DNA from: Prorocentrum cordatum
Taxonomy: Eukaryota > Sar > Dinophyceae > Prorocentrales > Prorocentraceae
NCBI GenBank assembly: GCA_963575745.1
Contig: CAUYUJ010019862.1
Location: forward strand, 97,001 to 161,000
Direction of reading: 5' to 3'
DNA length: 64,000 bases
The translations under genes and the position numbers were made by a program. This document shows, in pieces, positions 1 through 10,139 of this stretch (position 1 is the first letter of the stretch; each line of letters opens with the position of its first letter). The notes below the pieces were generated by a model, which was given only the letters and a program-made list of their open reading frames with translations, did not search any database and was not told the DNA's origin.

Positions 1-1620
1 GCGACAGTTGAGGGCGCGCCCATCCCCGAGCCAAAGGATCAGGAGACCTCCTGGCCGGCAAACAGCTTGGCCCCCTTCCTGGCCAGGATGGCTCGCAAAT
101 GGCTCGCCGCCACACGTCAACTGGGACGGCAAGCGCTGGGCGGCCGCCAGCGTGGTGACGCACCTCACAGCCCACGACGCATCGATGCCTGGCAGCGGCA
201 CTACACCTCCTTGGTGCGAAGCGGAGGGCCCAGCCCATCCTGGCACGAGCCCCCGGCACTCGCCTATTTCCCGTTGGGCCTTGACGCGAGCGCCTTCGCG
301 ACAGCCACCATCACAAACCTGGCGCGCGATGGCCCAGTCACTAGCTTTGGCGGCGAGGCGCCTCTGCAGACAGCAGCATGCAACCCTGGCGGGGGCGACC
401 CAGCGGCGCTTTCTGGACCTGGCCCCAGGCGGCTCAGGGATGGGGCCGCCGCCCCCCCGCGGCCAGCAGGGGGGCCACATGGGCGGTAACGCACCCGCAG
501 ACTCGGTCAGGGGCGAAGAAGAGGAGCTCGACCCACCAGGCACCGCAAACGACGTCGAGGTACACGACGGCGCCAGCGGCACTACCACGGAAAGGGATCA
601 TTCTGTGGATTTCGGCGGCCCGCGACCAGCATCCCCAGCAGAGTCGCCGAGCGGGCGCGCAGAAGCGAGCGAAGGTCCTCAGCAGCTTGGCAGCTCGTTC
701 CCACCCTCGCTCGAGTACAGCCGCGAGGACAAAAGCGAGGACGTCCCAGAAGCTAGCCCAAGCCCTGGCGACGATCGTCCTGGCGCCGTCTGGCCGCAGG
801 ACCCACTAGCGCCTTCCGCCGCAGGTGCCGCGGCGGCCACCAGTTCCAGCGGTGATTCGCCTCCGCCGAGGCGCGGCAATGCCATCAGTGATAGGGGCGC
901 GCCTGGCACCCGGGCTGAAAACAAGCACGCACCGCCCCCCGGCGCCAAAGGCAGCGGGCGCCCCTTCGACCCCCCCTCGCAGCGGCGGCGCGCGAAGGGC
1001 CTTCGTCCATCTCCTGGGCCCCGTTACAGGCGGAAGCATGCATCGCGAACACCTGGGCAGCGTCAACCTGGATCACCACGGAGAGCCCCCAGCGAACAAG
1101 ATCGCGCGCCTCCAGAAACTTCGAGGAGGCAAGTTCAACGGGATCTGTAACGGCCACGCGCAGCAGCACCCTAACCGCTCCACAGGGAAGTCCAAAAGCA
1201 ACCGCCTTTTTGAACGACGAGGCCACGTGCAAGGGCTTCTGGACGCCCGGCGCAGATGCGGCTTCGACGCCTGCGAGATGGATCGGCAGCTGGATCTCGA
1301 AGTCGACTGGCATGCCATGCGCGAGAGGCATATCAGGGCGACCTCTGGCAAGGGGTCCCACCAGTCAGTGGGGCGGAGCTCGCTCCCAGCACCAGTCCTG
1401 GGATTCTCGGGAGGGGCGGTCCTGGCACGGCCCAGGGCAGTCTCGGCACGACAATGGCAGGCATGACGGAGGCAAGAGAGGCAGACGGAACAGCGACGGT
1501 GCAGACCACGACGACAAGCGGCCCAAGTCGTCGCGATCTCCTTAGCACAGTCGCTGGATGCGCCAGAAGCGCCACCAGAAGGCATGGCCGTCAGCCAGAC
1601 ACCAGAGACCAGAAATCGTG
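1..1620 (+). other. Unassigned GC-rich segment with overlapping open frames
   Basis: Several overlapping frames are open here, mainly 8-1150 and 825-1466 on the plus strand and 885-1361 on the minus strand. The 8-1150 reading is rich in Pro, Ser, Arg and Gly and shows no domain I recognise. The 825-1466 reading has a less biased stretch around 1040-1350 (FERRGHVQGLLDARRRCGF, then DLEVDWHAMRERH). That could be a decayed retrotransposon N-terminal region or an exon remnant, but I cannot prove either. High GC keeps frames open by chance, so length alone is weak evidence. Confidence 0.25.
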
Positions 1621-1744
1621 GCCGTTGGCCACCTCAATACCGGCCCCTTTTCCTGGCATCACGTTCAGCGCTTCCCCTCCCTTTTCCTTCTCCTGTGTGC
1701 CACCTGACTGCGCGGCGGCCGTTAGCCGCATGCGTTCCCCGGCG

Positions 1745-1782
1745 TCGCCCCCCCCCCCCCCACCACCACCACCACCACCCCG
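1745..1782 (+). repeat. C-tract and CAC microsatellite
   Basis: A run of about 14 C followed by CAC/CCA triplets. It is simple-sequence DNA with no gene. Confidence 0.9.
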
Positions 1783-1835
1783 CCTCTCCTATTCCGCCGA
1801 CCGGTTCCGGTCCCAGCATAGCGCCTGGCTCGACC

Positions 1836-2270
1836 CTCGCCCGTGGGGATCAGGCCCCATGGCGCTGTCAACACCTGGCGCGATGCCCTTGCTGGGCCGG
1901 GGCGCAACGTGCCATCGCGCGGCCATTGCCGTTTGCCGTGGCTGTCCTCGCCCTGGCCTTCCCCCGCACCTGGCCGCAGCCTGACCCGGCACCCTTGGTC
2001 AGCGGGCCTCGCGACGACCAGCGGCGGCACCGACATGCGCTTGGCTTCGCCCCCCGCCCTTGGGGATCAGGCTCCACGGCGCTGTCAATACTTGGCACGA
2101 TGCCCCTTGCTGGGGCGGGGCGCAGCGTGCCACCGCGCGGCCCTGGCCGTTTGCTGTAGCTGTTTTCACCCTGGCCTTCTCCCGCACCCGGCCACAGCCT
2201 GGCTTGGTATCCTTGGTGAGTTGGCCCCCTCTCCGTGGCGTCACTTGACTCACCCACGCCGCGCCGCTGG
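1836..2270 (+). repeat. 217-bp tandem duplication
   Basis: Two diverged copies lie head to tail. The GGGGATCAGGC landmark falls at 1845 and 2062, giving a 217-bp period. Both copies then run through TGGCGCTGTCAA, a CGGGGCGCA block and a CACAGCCTG-like end. Weak similarity continues near 2330-2400, so a third, badly decayed copy is possible. Between 2400 and 2900 I see neither a gene nor a clear repeat. Confidence 0.75.
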
Positions 2271-3014
2271 CACGTGGCCTGAGGTACTATCAGCCCCCAG
2301 CTGCTTGCTGCGCCGCCCGTCTTGGTGCTGTTTGGCCCCCCCTGGCCACTGCCGCCCTTACGCCGACCACAGCCTGGTTGCGGCTTCTGGGCCCTCGCCC
2401 TCCGTCCCTGGCGTCCGGTGGCATCCGTGCTGGCTCCGTTGAGCCTGATGAGGTCACAATGGCGTCCCAGTGACTCGCACGTCGACCAGCTCCAGCTAGT
2501 ATGCCTGCATGCTCCTTGCCCCTGGTCTTCAGACACTGCCACAGCCTGTCCGTGTTTGCAGCTGCCGCCTGCAATGGTGGGATGCACCTCCAAGTGGATT
2601 GCTCATGAGTGGCTTACCTTTCCTGTTCAGCCACTTGAGGTTGCCACAGTTAACATGCGTCACAGGTGCGCTGGACTGCTTGCACAGCCCCGCGCTATGC
2701 CGTGCTCTGCTCGGTGGCACGTTTACCTCTCGCGCTTGGCGGTCTCGCCCCTGGGACGGTTGCACTACAGCCGCCTGGTACACCTGGCAGCTCTTGCAGC
2801 CCGCCTTCGGCCCCCGGCGCCGCCCGGCGTCCCTCGGCGGCAACTCCGGCAGCCGTGAGTGCGCGCTAGGTAGTTTCGCTCGTAGCCCGCGCTGACTTCG
2901 GACGCCGTTTGCGCCTTCGCTTGCGGCCGCGACCAAAAATCTCACCAGCCCATCCAGAAACGATGCCCATGAGAGTTGACGAGGGGCGAGAGGAAGAGAC
3001 AGGCATAGTCAAGC

Positions 3015-3310
3015 AGCGAGGGAGGCTTGGGAGGCTCCGTGGCCATGTGGAGCCGTCTTGGAGCAGTCTTGGGGCCGCTTGGAGCATCTTGAGAGGCATA
3101 TTGAGCCAGCCTGGGCTATCTGAGCCATCTTGGAGGTCATTTGGGGCTCTCTCTCGGGGGCCGTTCGGGGGTTTCTTGGGGGCCTCTCGGGTGTCTTTTT
3201 TTTTGTCGGAGGCCTGTTGGAGCTTCTTGGGGCGCTCTTCGGGCCCTCTTGGGAGCCTCCTCGGAGCCCTGGAGGGCCTTTTGGGGCCATCTTGGAGGCG
3301 GTCGGTCAAA
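3015..3310 (+). repeat. Degenerate CTTGGGGCC-type minisatellite
   Basis: Imperfect units of 9-12 bp built on TCTTGGGGC/TTGGAGGC. This family recurs at about 4190-4690, 7130-8045, 8380-8830, 20870-20960, 21260-21650, 22800-23000 and 26530-26650. Long Leu/Gly/Trp-rich open frames across it are a by-product of the repeat. Confidence 0.8.
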
Positions 3311-3495
3311 ACAGTTGTGGTTGTAGATGTGCGTCCCCCCCTCGGGGGCAACGATCCTCGTGAGGGGTGGCAGAAAATGGCCCTCACATTGGCCGAAAAA
3401 GGAGCCTCCGACACATCGCGACCCCCTCCAAAAAAGAAACCATGGAGGGGAGAGAGAGGGTTCGCCTCCCCGAAGGGAAGAGGGCTTGTGGAACG

Positions 3496-3826
3496 CAACA
3501 TAATTTACAAGGGATCGTGGCCTTGGGAGCGCGGACGCAGCTTCATTTACGATGGATCGTGGCCCTGGGAGCGTGGACGCAACGTAATTTACTAAGGATC
3601 GTGGCCCTGGGGGGGCGGACGCAATGTAAATTACTGGGGATCGTGGCCCTGGAAGCGCGGACACGCCGCAATTCATCATGGAGCGCGGCCATGGGAGCGC
3701 GGACGCAGCGTAGTTTACAAGGGATCGTGGCCCAGGGAGAGCGGACGCAGCGTATTTTTCTATGGATCGTGGCCCTGGGAGCGCGGACGCAGTGTAATTT
3801 ACAATGGATCCTGGCCCTGGGTCAGG
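3496..3826 (+). repeat. 42-bp tandem array
   Basis: About 7.5 copies of a 42-bp unit: GGATCGTGGCCCTGGGAGCG, then a GGACGCA box, then an AT-richer GTAATTTAC-like end. Because 42 is a multiple of 3, the minus strand stays open as 14-residue repeats with the core ASALPGPRS. Only the repeat supports that reading, so it is annotated as a minisatellite. Confidence 0.9.
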
Positions 3827-4060
3827 GACGTCCCGTAGCACGTTCGTTGACGCGTTCCTTGGCACGTTCCTTGGCGCGTCGCCTGGCACGTTCCCTGGCA
3901 CGTTCCGTGGCGCGTCCCGTGGCGAGTCCCCCTGGCAAGTCGCGCGGCCCGTCTCTTAGCACGTTCCATGGCACGTCCCGCGGTGCGTCTTTATGACACG
4001 TCCTCTGGCACGTTCCCTGGCGCGTCCTTTGGGACGTTCCGCGGCGCGTCCCGGCCTGAT
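3827..4060 (+). repeat. 12-bp minisatellite (CGTTCCNTGGCR)
   Basis: Short units alternate CACGTTCCNTGG with CGCGTCCCNTGG. The array directly abuts the 42-bp array. Confidence 0.8.
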
Positions 4061-4189
4061 TCGTGTTACCTTGAAGTGGAACAGACGTCCAGCAGGCCGT
4101 AACATGCGAGACCTCTCGTCTCTATTCTTTGAAGGGATTTCTAGGGTAGGCGCCATGGCCTTTTCAAAGACGAGACTCTGCTCCTGCAG

Positions 4190-4690
4190 GGCCGTCATGG
4201 AGCCATCTTGGGACCTCCTGGTCCATGTTGGGGCCCTCTTGTGTTGTGTTGGGCCATCGTGTGGCCTCTCTTGGCCGTCTGGGGAGTGGCTGGCGGCCGT
4301 CTTGGCAACCTCGTGGGGCCCTGTTGGGCCATCTTGTGACCCTCTTGGAGTGTATTGGGGCTCTTTTGGTAGGAGGGGCGCTTGGGAGTCTTACGAGGAC
4401 AGTTTGGGCTGCTATCTGGTTCCTCCGAGGTCCTCTTGGAAGGAACCTTCGTGAACTGAGAGTCCTGAGTAATCAATCATCATCAGGAACAGAAGGAACT
4501 CCTCAAGTGCCTGAATGGTGTTGGCCCTCCTGGGGATCCTCTTTGCCTTCCCTTTGGTGTCGTGGGAGCATCTCGGGGCCCCTTTGGCTCTTCTTGGGCT
4601 CTTTTCGGGGGTTTCTCGGTACCTCTTGAGGCCATGTTAGACTGCCTTGGCAGCCTTTTCGGCTTTCCTGGACCATCTTGGAAGCCTTGT
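4190..4690 (+). repeat. Degenerate CTTGGGGCC-type minisatellite
   Basis: Same G/T-rich family as at 3015-3310. It ends about 370 bp upstream of the NUDIX-IP6K start. Between 4690 and 5061 I see no repeat or clear promoter element, which is normal for dinoflagellates because they lack TATA boxes. Confidence 0.75.
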
Positions 4691-5061
4691 AGAGCACGGG
4701 AACGTATCGCTCCGCCCAGGAAACCCCGAGGAGGAGGGGATGCATACAGGTGGGCGTGGGGCCTCAAGAGACTGGGCATTCTGCCTCGCCTCAGCGTGCT
4801 ATGGGGCACGGTGGCAGATCAGGGCCACCATTGCGCCCTTTCCCAGTCGGCCAAGCCTCAGCCAGAAGCTGCAGATCCTAAAGCTGTTGGCCCTGATGTC
4901 GCTGCGGCGTGGGGGCGTGGGCGTCCAGGGGTCTTGCACCCTTGCCTTGCACCTTTGCCGTGGATGTTACCGCGCTCCTGCGCCGCAACTGCGCCCCCGC
5001 CGCCAGGCCTGTTTCTTCGCGTCCCGCAGCGCCGTCCAATGGCGCGCGCCCAGCCCGCGAG

Positions 5062-6141
5062 ATGATGTGCGACGGGCGGCCTCCCGTGGGCGACGGCGGC
5101 GTGCTGGCCAAGCGCCGGGCGGGCGTGCTGTGCTTCCGGGAGGTGGCCGAGCTGGATGCCGGAGCGGAGTTTTTGGTCGTGAGCCGACGCAGCCGCTCGC
5201 ATGTCGGGGACACTGGCGCGGAGCCAGGCCGCGACCGGTACACTTTGCCGGCGGGCAAATTCGAAGAAGCATTGGACTCGTCGTGCGAGGACTGCGCGCA
5301 GCGGGAGGCGCTCGAGGAAGCTGGCGTGGAGTGCCAGATAGTGGAGGATCTCGGGTGGTACGCATCGAGCAGCAAGCTTGGAGACCCCATCCAGACGAGG
5401 TATTTCCTGGGCCGCTGCGTGCGCCTGCTTGACCGCTGGCCGGAGGAAGAATCACGGGACCGGCTGTGGGTGCCACCGCTGGAGGCGCTGAGGGTGGTCA
5501 GCTACCGAGAGGACTTGGCCGCCGTTGTTCTCCGAGGGATGCAGGTCCTCGGCGCCGCCAGCCCCAGCGCGGCGGTGCCTGCTGGCCATGACACGTCGCA
5601 GCCTCCGCTAGACAGCGCGGGGGAGGTGGCCGAGGAGGCCGTCGGCGGCGAACGTTTCGTGAGCTACTCGCACCAGTGCGGCGGCCACTTCCGGCTGGTG
5701 AAGCCCGCGCCTGGAACCCGCTTGGAGGTGGAGTTGCCTTCTCGCCCACGGCGAGAGCTCGCCGACCAGCAGCAAGCGCTCGCGAGGTCGAGCGCCTGCT
5801 CTGGGGACAGCTGCTTCGTCAGTGGTAGCCGGGTGGTGCTGAAGCCGTTCGACGCCCACGAGGAGCAGTTCTATTGCCACAGCTTGCTCGACGAGCGCCT
5901 TTCGCCGCTCCTGCCCTTCGTGCCCCTCTTCTACGGCACGAAGAAGCTCAATCGGGAGCAAGTCGAGGACCTGGCCTTCAACGGGGCGGACGCCACTGAC
6001 ACGGCCCCGGGGCACAGCGCAGCGCCTGGCGTCAACGCAGCAGACCGCGAGTCGAAGTACGCTTCGCAGCGCTTGCGCCGCTACCTCGTCCTCGAGGATC
6101 TCGGCGGCAGCGCCTCGCAGCCTTGCTTCCTGGACCTCAAG
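5062..6141 (+). CDS. NUDIX hydrolase-IP6K fusion protein, exon 1 (residues 1-360)
   Basis: The first in-frame ATG is at 5062; the frame is open from a stop at 4894 but offers only a GTG before that. An AG sits directly before the ATG, a possible spliced-leader acceptor. Residues about 17-165 are a NUDIX domain of the diphosphoinositol polyphosphate phosphohydrolase kind, with the box at 65-89 (LPAGK, then REALEEAGV). The loop between the box Gly and REALEE is two residues longer than the G-x5-E-x7-RE consensus. A Ser/Pro linker follows. An inositol polyphosphate kinase domain then begins: HQCGGH at 204-209 matches the IP6K glycine-rich entry, VVLKPF (Lys261) is the ATP-binding lysine strand, EEQFY follows, and PCFLDLK at 354-360 is the start of PxxxDxKxG. 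The exon ends in phase 0 at CTCAAG|GT. Reading on would add about 106 unrelated residues, so a splice is required to complete the kinase. Confidence 0.87.
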
Positions 6142-6552
6142 GTCGAAATGGGGGACAGACAGTCAGGGAACAGACACAGTCAGCAGCAAAGACATGGTTA
6201 TTGTCCTGGCCCCCCCGGCACGTTGTCCCGCAACGGGGTGCGATTTGTAGTCCCGCCTCCTCCGCCGCATTTTGGGCATCTCTCTGTCAGAGTTCATTTG
6301 AGCATCCAGCCACCCAAACCGATCGCGGTCGAACAGTCTACAAGAAGGCCCAAACAATCGACAAAGGGTTCCCAAGAGACGCTCAGGAGATCCTTAGAGA
6401 GGCGTCCACTACTCTCCAGCTGGCCATCGCGAGGTGCCACTTTGAACACTAACACACATTAACGTGTCCGATGTTTGCTTGAACAGCTGGTATGTAAGAG
6501 TCTTGTATAACATCTTCGACTGCCCGACGTGAGGTCCCCCAGATCCGGAATC

Positions 6553-6668
6553 GGTGGCCCGTGGTCTCCAGTATGGCATTCCGTATTGTCTCCGGTATGG
6601 TCTCCCGTACGGTCTCCCGTGTAGATGGTTTGCCGAATGGTTTGTCGTATGGTCTCCTCTAATTGTCT
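6553..6668 (+). repeat. Degenerate 10-12-bp GGTCTCCNGTA repeat
   Basis: Imperfect GGTCTCC(C/G)GTAT-like units fill this stretch of the intron. From 6670 to 7060 I see no gene or repeat. Confidence 0.7.
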
Positions 6669-7070
6669 CCCTGTGGTCTTCCTTCGTCTCTTTTATGGTT
6701 CAGTTGCGTCACGTGCGTGTCGCTCTCCGAGTGCGCCAGGTACGCCAGCGCAGGTCACAGCGCACATCGGGCAATGCCCCCCACCACCCTTCTCACAAAC
6801 CAATGTCAAGCAACTGCGGGTTTGACTATCGTGTGTGCACCCGCGATTACTTTGCATTGGTTTTCGACAGGGATGTCGGGCCTGCGCACAGCGGACAAAT
6901 GACGACCCCCCCGCTGTCCTTACCCTTGGCTTGGTTCCCTCAAAAGGCAGGTGCCCAGGGCTTTCTTTTAGGATGGTAAACCTGTCCCGGGTGCCAGGTT
7001 CGAAGAGGTCCGGCGGGTTAATGTGCGATAGATATCGGGATCGAAGAGGGCCAGCGGATTAAATTTTGAA

Positions 7071-7104
7071 AATGTCCGAAGCGAAACGTTGGTTTTTGAA
7101 ATTC
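7071..7104 (+). repeat. Dispersed repeat, copy 1
   Basis: GTCCGAAGCGAAACG followed by TGGTTTTTGAAATT recurs almost unchanged at about 8290-8322. The pair is about 1.2 kb apart in the same orientation and both copies border CTTGGGGCC-type minisatellite DNA. Confidence 0.7.
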
Positions 7105-7129
7105 TTTTCGCTTCGCGGGTTGCACGTCC

Positions 7130-8045
7130 GGAAGCCTGTTTGGGGCCTTTTGGAGGCCTTTTGTGGACTTCTTGGGGCCGGTTGGGGGCTTCTTTAGGGC
7201 CTCTCGGGGGCGTCTTGGGCCGTTTTGCGGCGTTCTTGCGCCGTTCGGCGAGTTCGCCGCCTGCTGTGCCCGCACTATCGCCCGAGCCCTTGGCGACCGC
7301 ACCCACGAGAAAAACAGCATGGGAAGAGAAGACGCGCAGTCCAGTCGTTGGCTCTCTCGCCTTTCTTGTCGGAGCCCAGCACGTGCAGTAAGGATGTCGT
7401 TGTGGAGCCGTGCCGTTCGGCCCGCCCGAGAACGTGTTATCGTATACGCAGGCGTCTGCATAGTTTCTCGAAGCCTCTTGGGGGGAGGCTTCTTGGAGGA
7501 GCCTCGTGGGAGCCTCCTGGGGGCTTCTTCTGAGCCGCTTGGAAGCCTCTAGGGGGCCTCTTGGGGCTTCTTTTGGGCCTCTTTGGGGCCTGTTGGGTAC
7601 GTCTTGGGCCGTCTGGGAGCGCTCGTACGCCGCCTGGCCCCTTCAGAGGCCATCTTGGAGGCATCTCGCCGTCGCCTTGGGGCTCTCTTGGGGTCCTCTT
7701 GGGCCGTCTTGAGGGCCGTCTTGGGGGCCTCTTTTGGCCGTCTCGGACCCCTTTTGGGGCCGTGTTTGGGGGCCTTCTGGGCAATCTTGGGGCATCTTGG
7801 AGGCTGCTTGGGCCGTCACGGCCTTCGGAGAGCCGAAGAAACACGAGAACGCTAAAATCTGTCAAAAACCATAAGAAATCATCGATTTTGTCTTTTGGAA
7901 GAGTCATTGGGGGTCCTCTTGGGGCGTTCTTGGGCCGTCTTGTGGGCCGCATGGGCCCCCTTGGGGCAATTTTCGGCCGTCCTGGGGCCGTCTTGGGCCG
8001 TTTTGGGGCCATCTTGAGGCCCTCGTGGAGTCCCAGGAGGCCCCG
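7130..8045 (+). repeat. CTTGGGGCC-type minisatellite block
   Basis: Long imperfect array of GGGGCCTTTTGG / CTTGGGGCCGT units interrupted by unique sequence near 7230-7480 and 7830-7900. Its Leu/Gly/Arg-rich open frames, such as minus 7437-8126, are repeat artefacts. No coding family is recognisable. Confidence 0.75.
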
Positions 8046-8289
8046 GAGGTCGATATCATAGATGTTCCATGCGTTTTGGTATGTTTTTTCGCCCCACGGA
8101 GGGGGGGGGCAGTATGGTACGGTCATGTGTCATGTGGCGCGGCTCCAGGGGGGTAAGGGGGGGAGACATACTAATGTAACGCTATACAAGATGTACCAAT
8201 TGTGTAATAATGGACTACATTGGATACGTTGCATTATCGCCTTCGGAGAAAACGATGCCGCTCAGCACGTCACTTATGGACGTGGATTC

Positions 8290-8322
8290 CGTCCGAAGCG
8301 AAACGCTGGTTTTTTGAAATTC
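8290..8322 (+). repeat. Dispersed repeat, copy 2
   Basis: Second copy of the GTCCGAAGCGAAACG element, with one substitution and an extra T relative to 7071-7104. Confidence 0.7.
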
Positions 8323-8379
8323 GGCTGAATCCTTCGGCTTATGCCACACTGCCGACCCTTTTGGGAACGGGCTGTCGTG

Positions 8380-8830
8380 GCGTGTTGTTTGGGAGGGCCT
8401 ATTGGGCAGTTTTCGAATGTTTCTTGGTGCCCTTTTGGGCGCCGCGTAGGGGCCCACGGGGTGCCTCTTAGAGCTTCTTGGAGGCCGTCTGTGTGGCTGT
8501 GTGGGGGTTCTCTTTGTTTGTTTAGGGGCCTTCTAGGAAGCCTCTGGAGCCCTTTGGGGAGATCTTGGGAGCCTCTTGGGCCGTCGTGGAGCGTCTGGAA
8601 ACCGAAGAGGCGCGACTGCTACAGTTTTTCAAGAACGGATTGAAAATCAATGAACGATTCCTCGTGGCCGTTTTGGAAAGGCTCTTGGAGGTCTTTGGGA
8701 GCGTTTGGGGGACGTCGTGGGCCGTCTGGAGGCTACTTGGCCGTCCTGGAGGAGCCTTCGGGGATTGGGGGCTCTCTTGGACTGTCTTGGGGCCCCTTTG
8801 GGGCCCTCTGGGCTCGTTGTGGGGGCCTCT
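8380..8830 (+). repeat. CTTGGGGCC-type minisatellite block
   Basis: Further copies of the same G/T-rich degenerate unit. The stretch 8830-8995 is unremarkable. Confidence 0.7.
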
Positions 8831-8992
8831 ATCCTGCCAAGATGCGTTGGGGCCGTGCCGGTGGGATCCGGGCGGACCCCTTCCCTTCCAAATCCACCGG
8901 GCCAGGGTACGGGGTGACGGGCCGGGAGGGAAGTAAGCATCTCACACGCAGAGGACACTCCAAGGGTTCGTGGGATGTCGCCGACACGTTAA

Positions 8993-9044
8993 CATTGCAT
9001 ATATCTGTATATATACACACATATAGATATACATATGAGAGAGA
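8993..9044 (+). repeat. AT-rich TATATA/CACATA microsatellite
   Basis: A short AT-rich island in otherwise GC-rich DNA. From 9050 to 10140 I find no gene and only scattered T-rich or G-rich tracts. Confidence 0.8.
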
Positions 9045-10139
9045 AGGATGGTGGGCCTGCACACAGGAGGTAATTTGATACCCCTGCCGTCGTGTAACAG
9101 ACCAATACACAGTGAGGGTGTGACGCCCGATGATGATCCAGGCCATCTCGCAAATCGCATGCTTTTTCATAATTATCGTGATGAGGATGGTTGGGTGGGT
9201 TGTCTTTGACTCGGGTCGGCCGTCGGTCGAGTGGGCGGGTGTGTACGAATACGGAGCAGGGGTAAATAATTCCCCGAAAGGGCAGAAAATGTTTGGAAGA
9301 CAGGCTCCCCGATGTCCAGATGTATGGTGGGATGTTGGTTGCCGGCGTTGTTGTTGGTTTCGTGTAGGCCGCGAGAGGGCCTTCGTCGCAGGAGTTTAAA
9401 CTCGTTTTGAAAGCTTGGTAGGGATGACGTTCAGGAGGAGTTTGCCGGGGAGGTGGTTGAAGGGACGAAAGGCAGGCATCTCTTAAAAAACGTTTTGGAG
9501 CCGTCGGGGGTGTCTTTAAGGGAGATTTGGGCCGTGCCGTGGCCCTTTTGCACAAGCGACCGCGCGTCCGCCAAAGGTTTCCCCGGGCCCACATCAATCG
9601 CGGCACAACCCGCACGGGCAATCGTGAATTCTGCGGCTGACATTCTCAGTTGTCGTTGTGCACGCACAGGGGCACGGGCGAGAACCCATGTCTACGAACG
9701 GCGGGTATTTGTCTAAATGCCAGAAGAGTGATTGTCGAGTGGCCTTCGGCACATCCCGCCACCGTGCCTGGGCTCTGGGCCTGGGGCCATGCGGATGGCA
9801 GAAGGGGTCTCGTCGGAGGCGTCTCGTGGGCGTCCGGGAAACAGTTTTTTAATCGCTACGGGAGCCTCCTGGGGGTTTGGATTTTTTTGTTGTTGTTCGG
9901 GTCTTTCGGAATTCCTGGGGAGAGTGTCGGTGGTTTTTTGGGGCAGCCCGGGGGCGGTTTGCAGTCGAAGGCCCGACATGGTCGTTCGGGTTCCTTTGCT
10001 GAGTCCCCTCTTGGGGTTTTCTCGGGGCCCCCCTGGACCGCCTCAGGGGGTTTTCTTCAGCTGTTTGGCAGCTCGGCGCGGCAGCTTGGAACGTAAGTCA
10101 GAGACTGCGGGATCAGAAAAAGAGAGAGGGGCACGCTCA

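Noticed and set aside
885-1361. Minus-strand 158-codon frame with mixed composition
   Set aside because: Composition is less biased than its neighbours, but no motif is recognisable and it opposes two plus-strand frames. There is too little to call a gene.
6142-6462. Treating exon 1 as a complete gene ending at the in-frame stop at 6460-6462
   Set aside because: It would leave the kinase without its SSLL and IDF motifs, and the missing half lies exactly in phase at 19661.
7437-8126. Arg/Pro-rich minus-strand protein of 229 codons
   Set aside because: It is the reverse reading of the CTTGGGGCC minisatellite.
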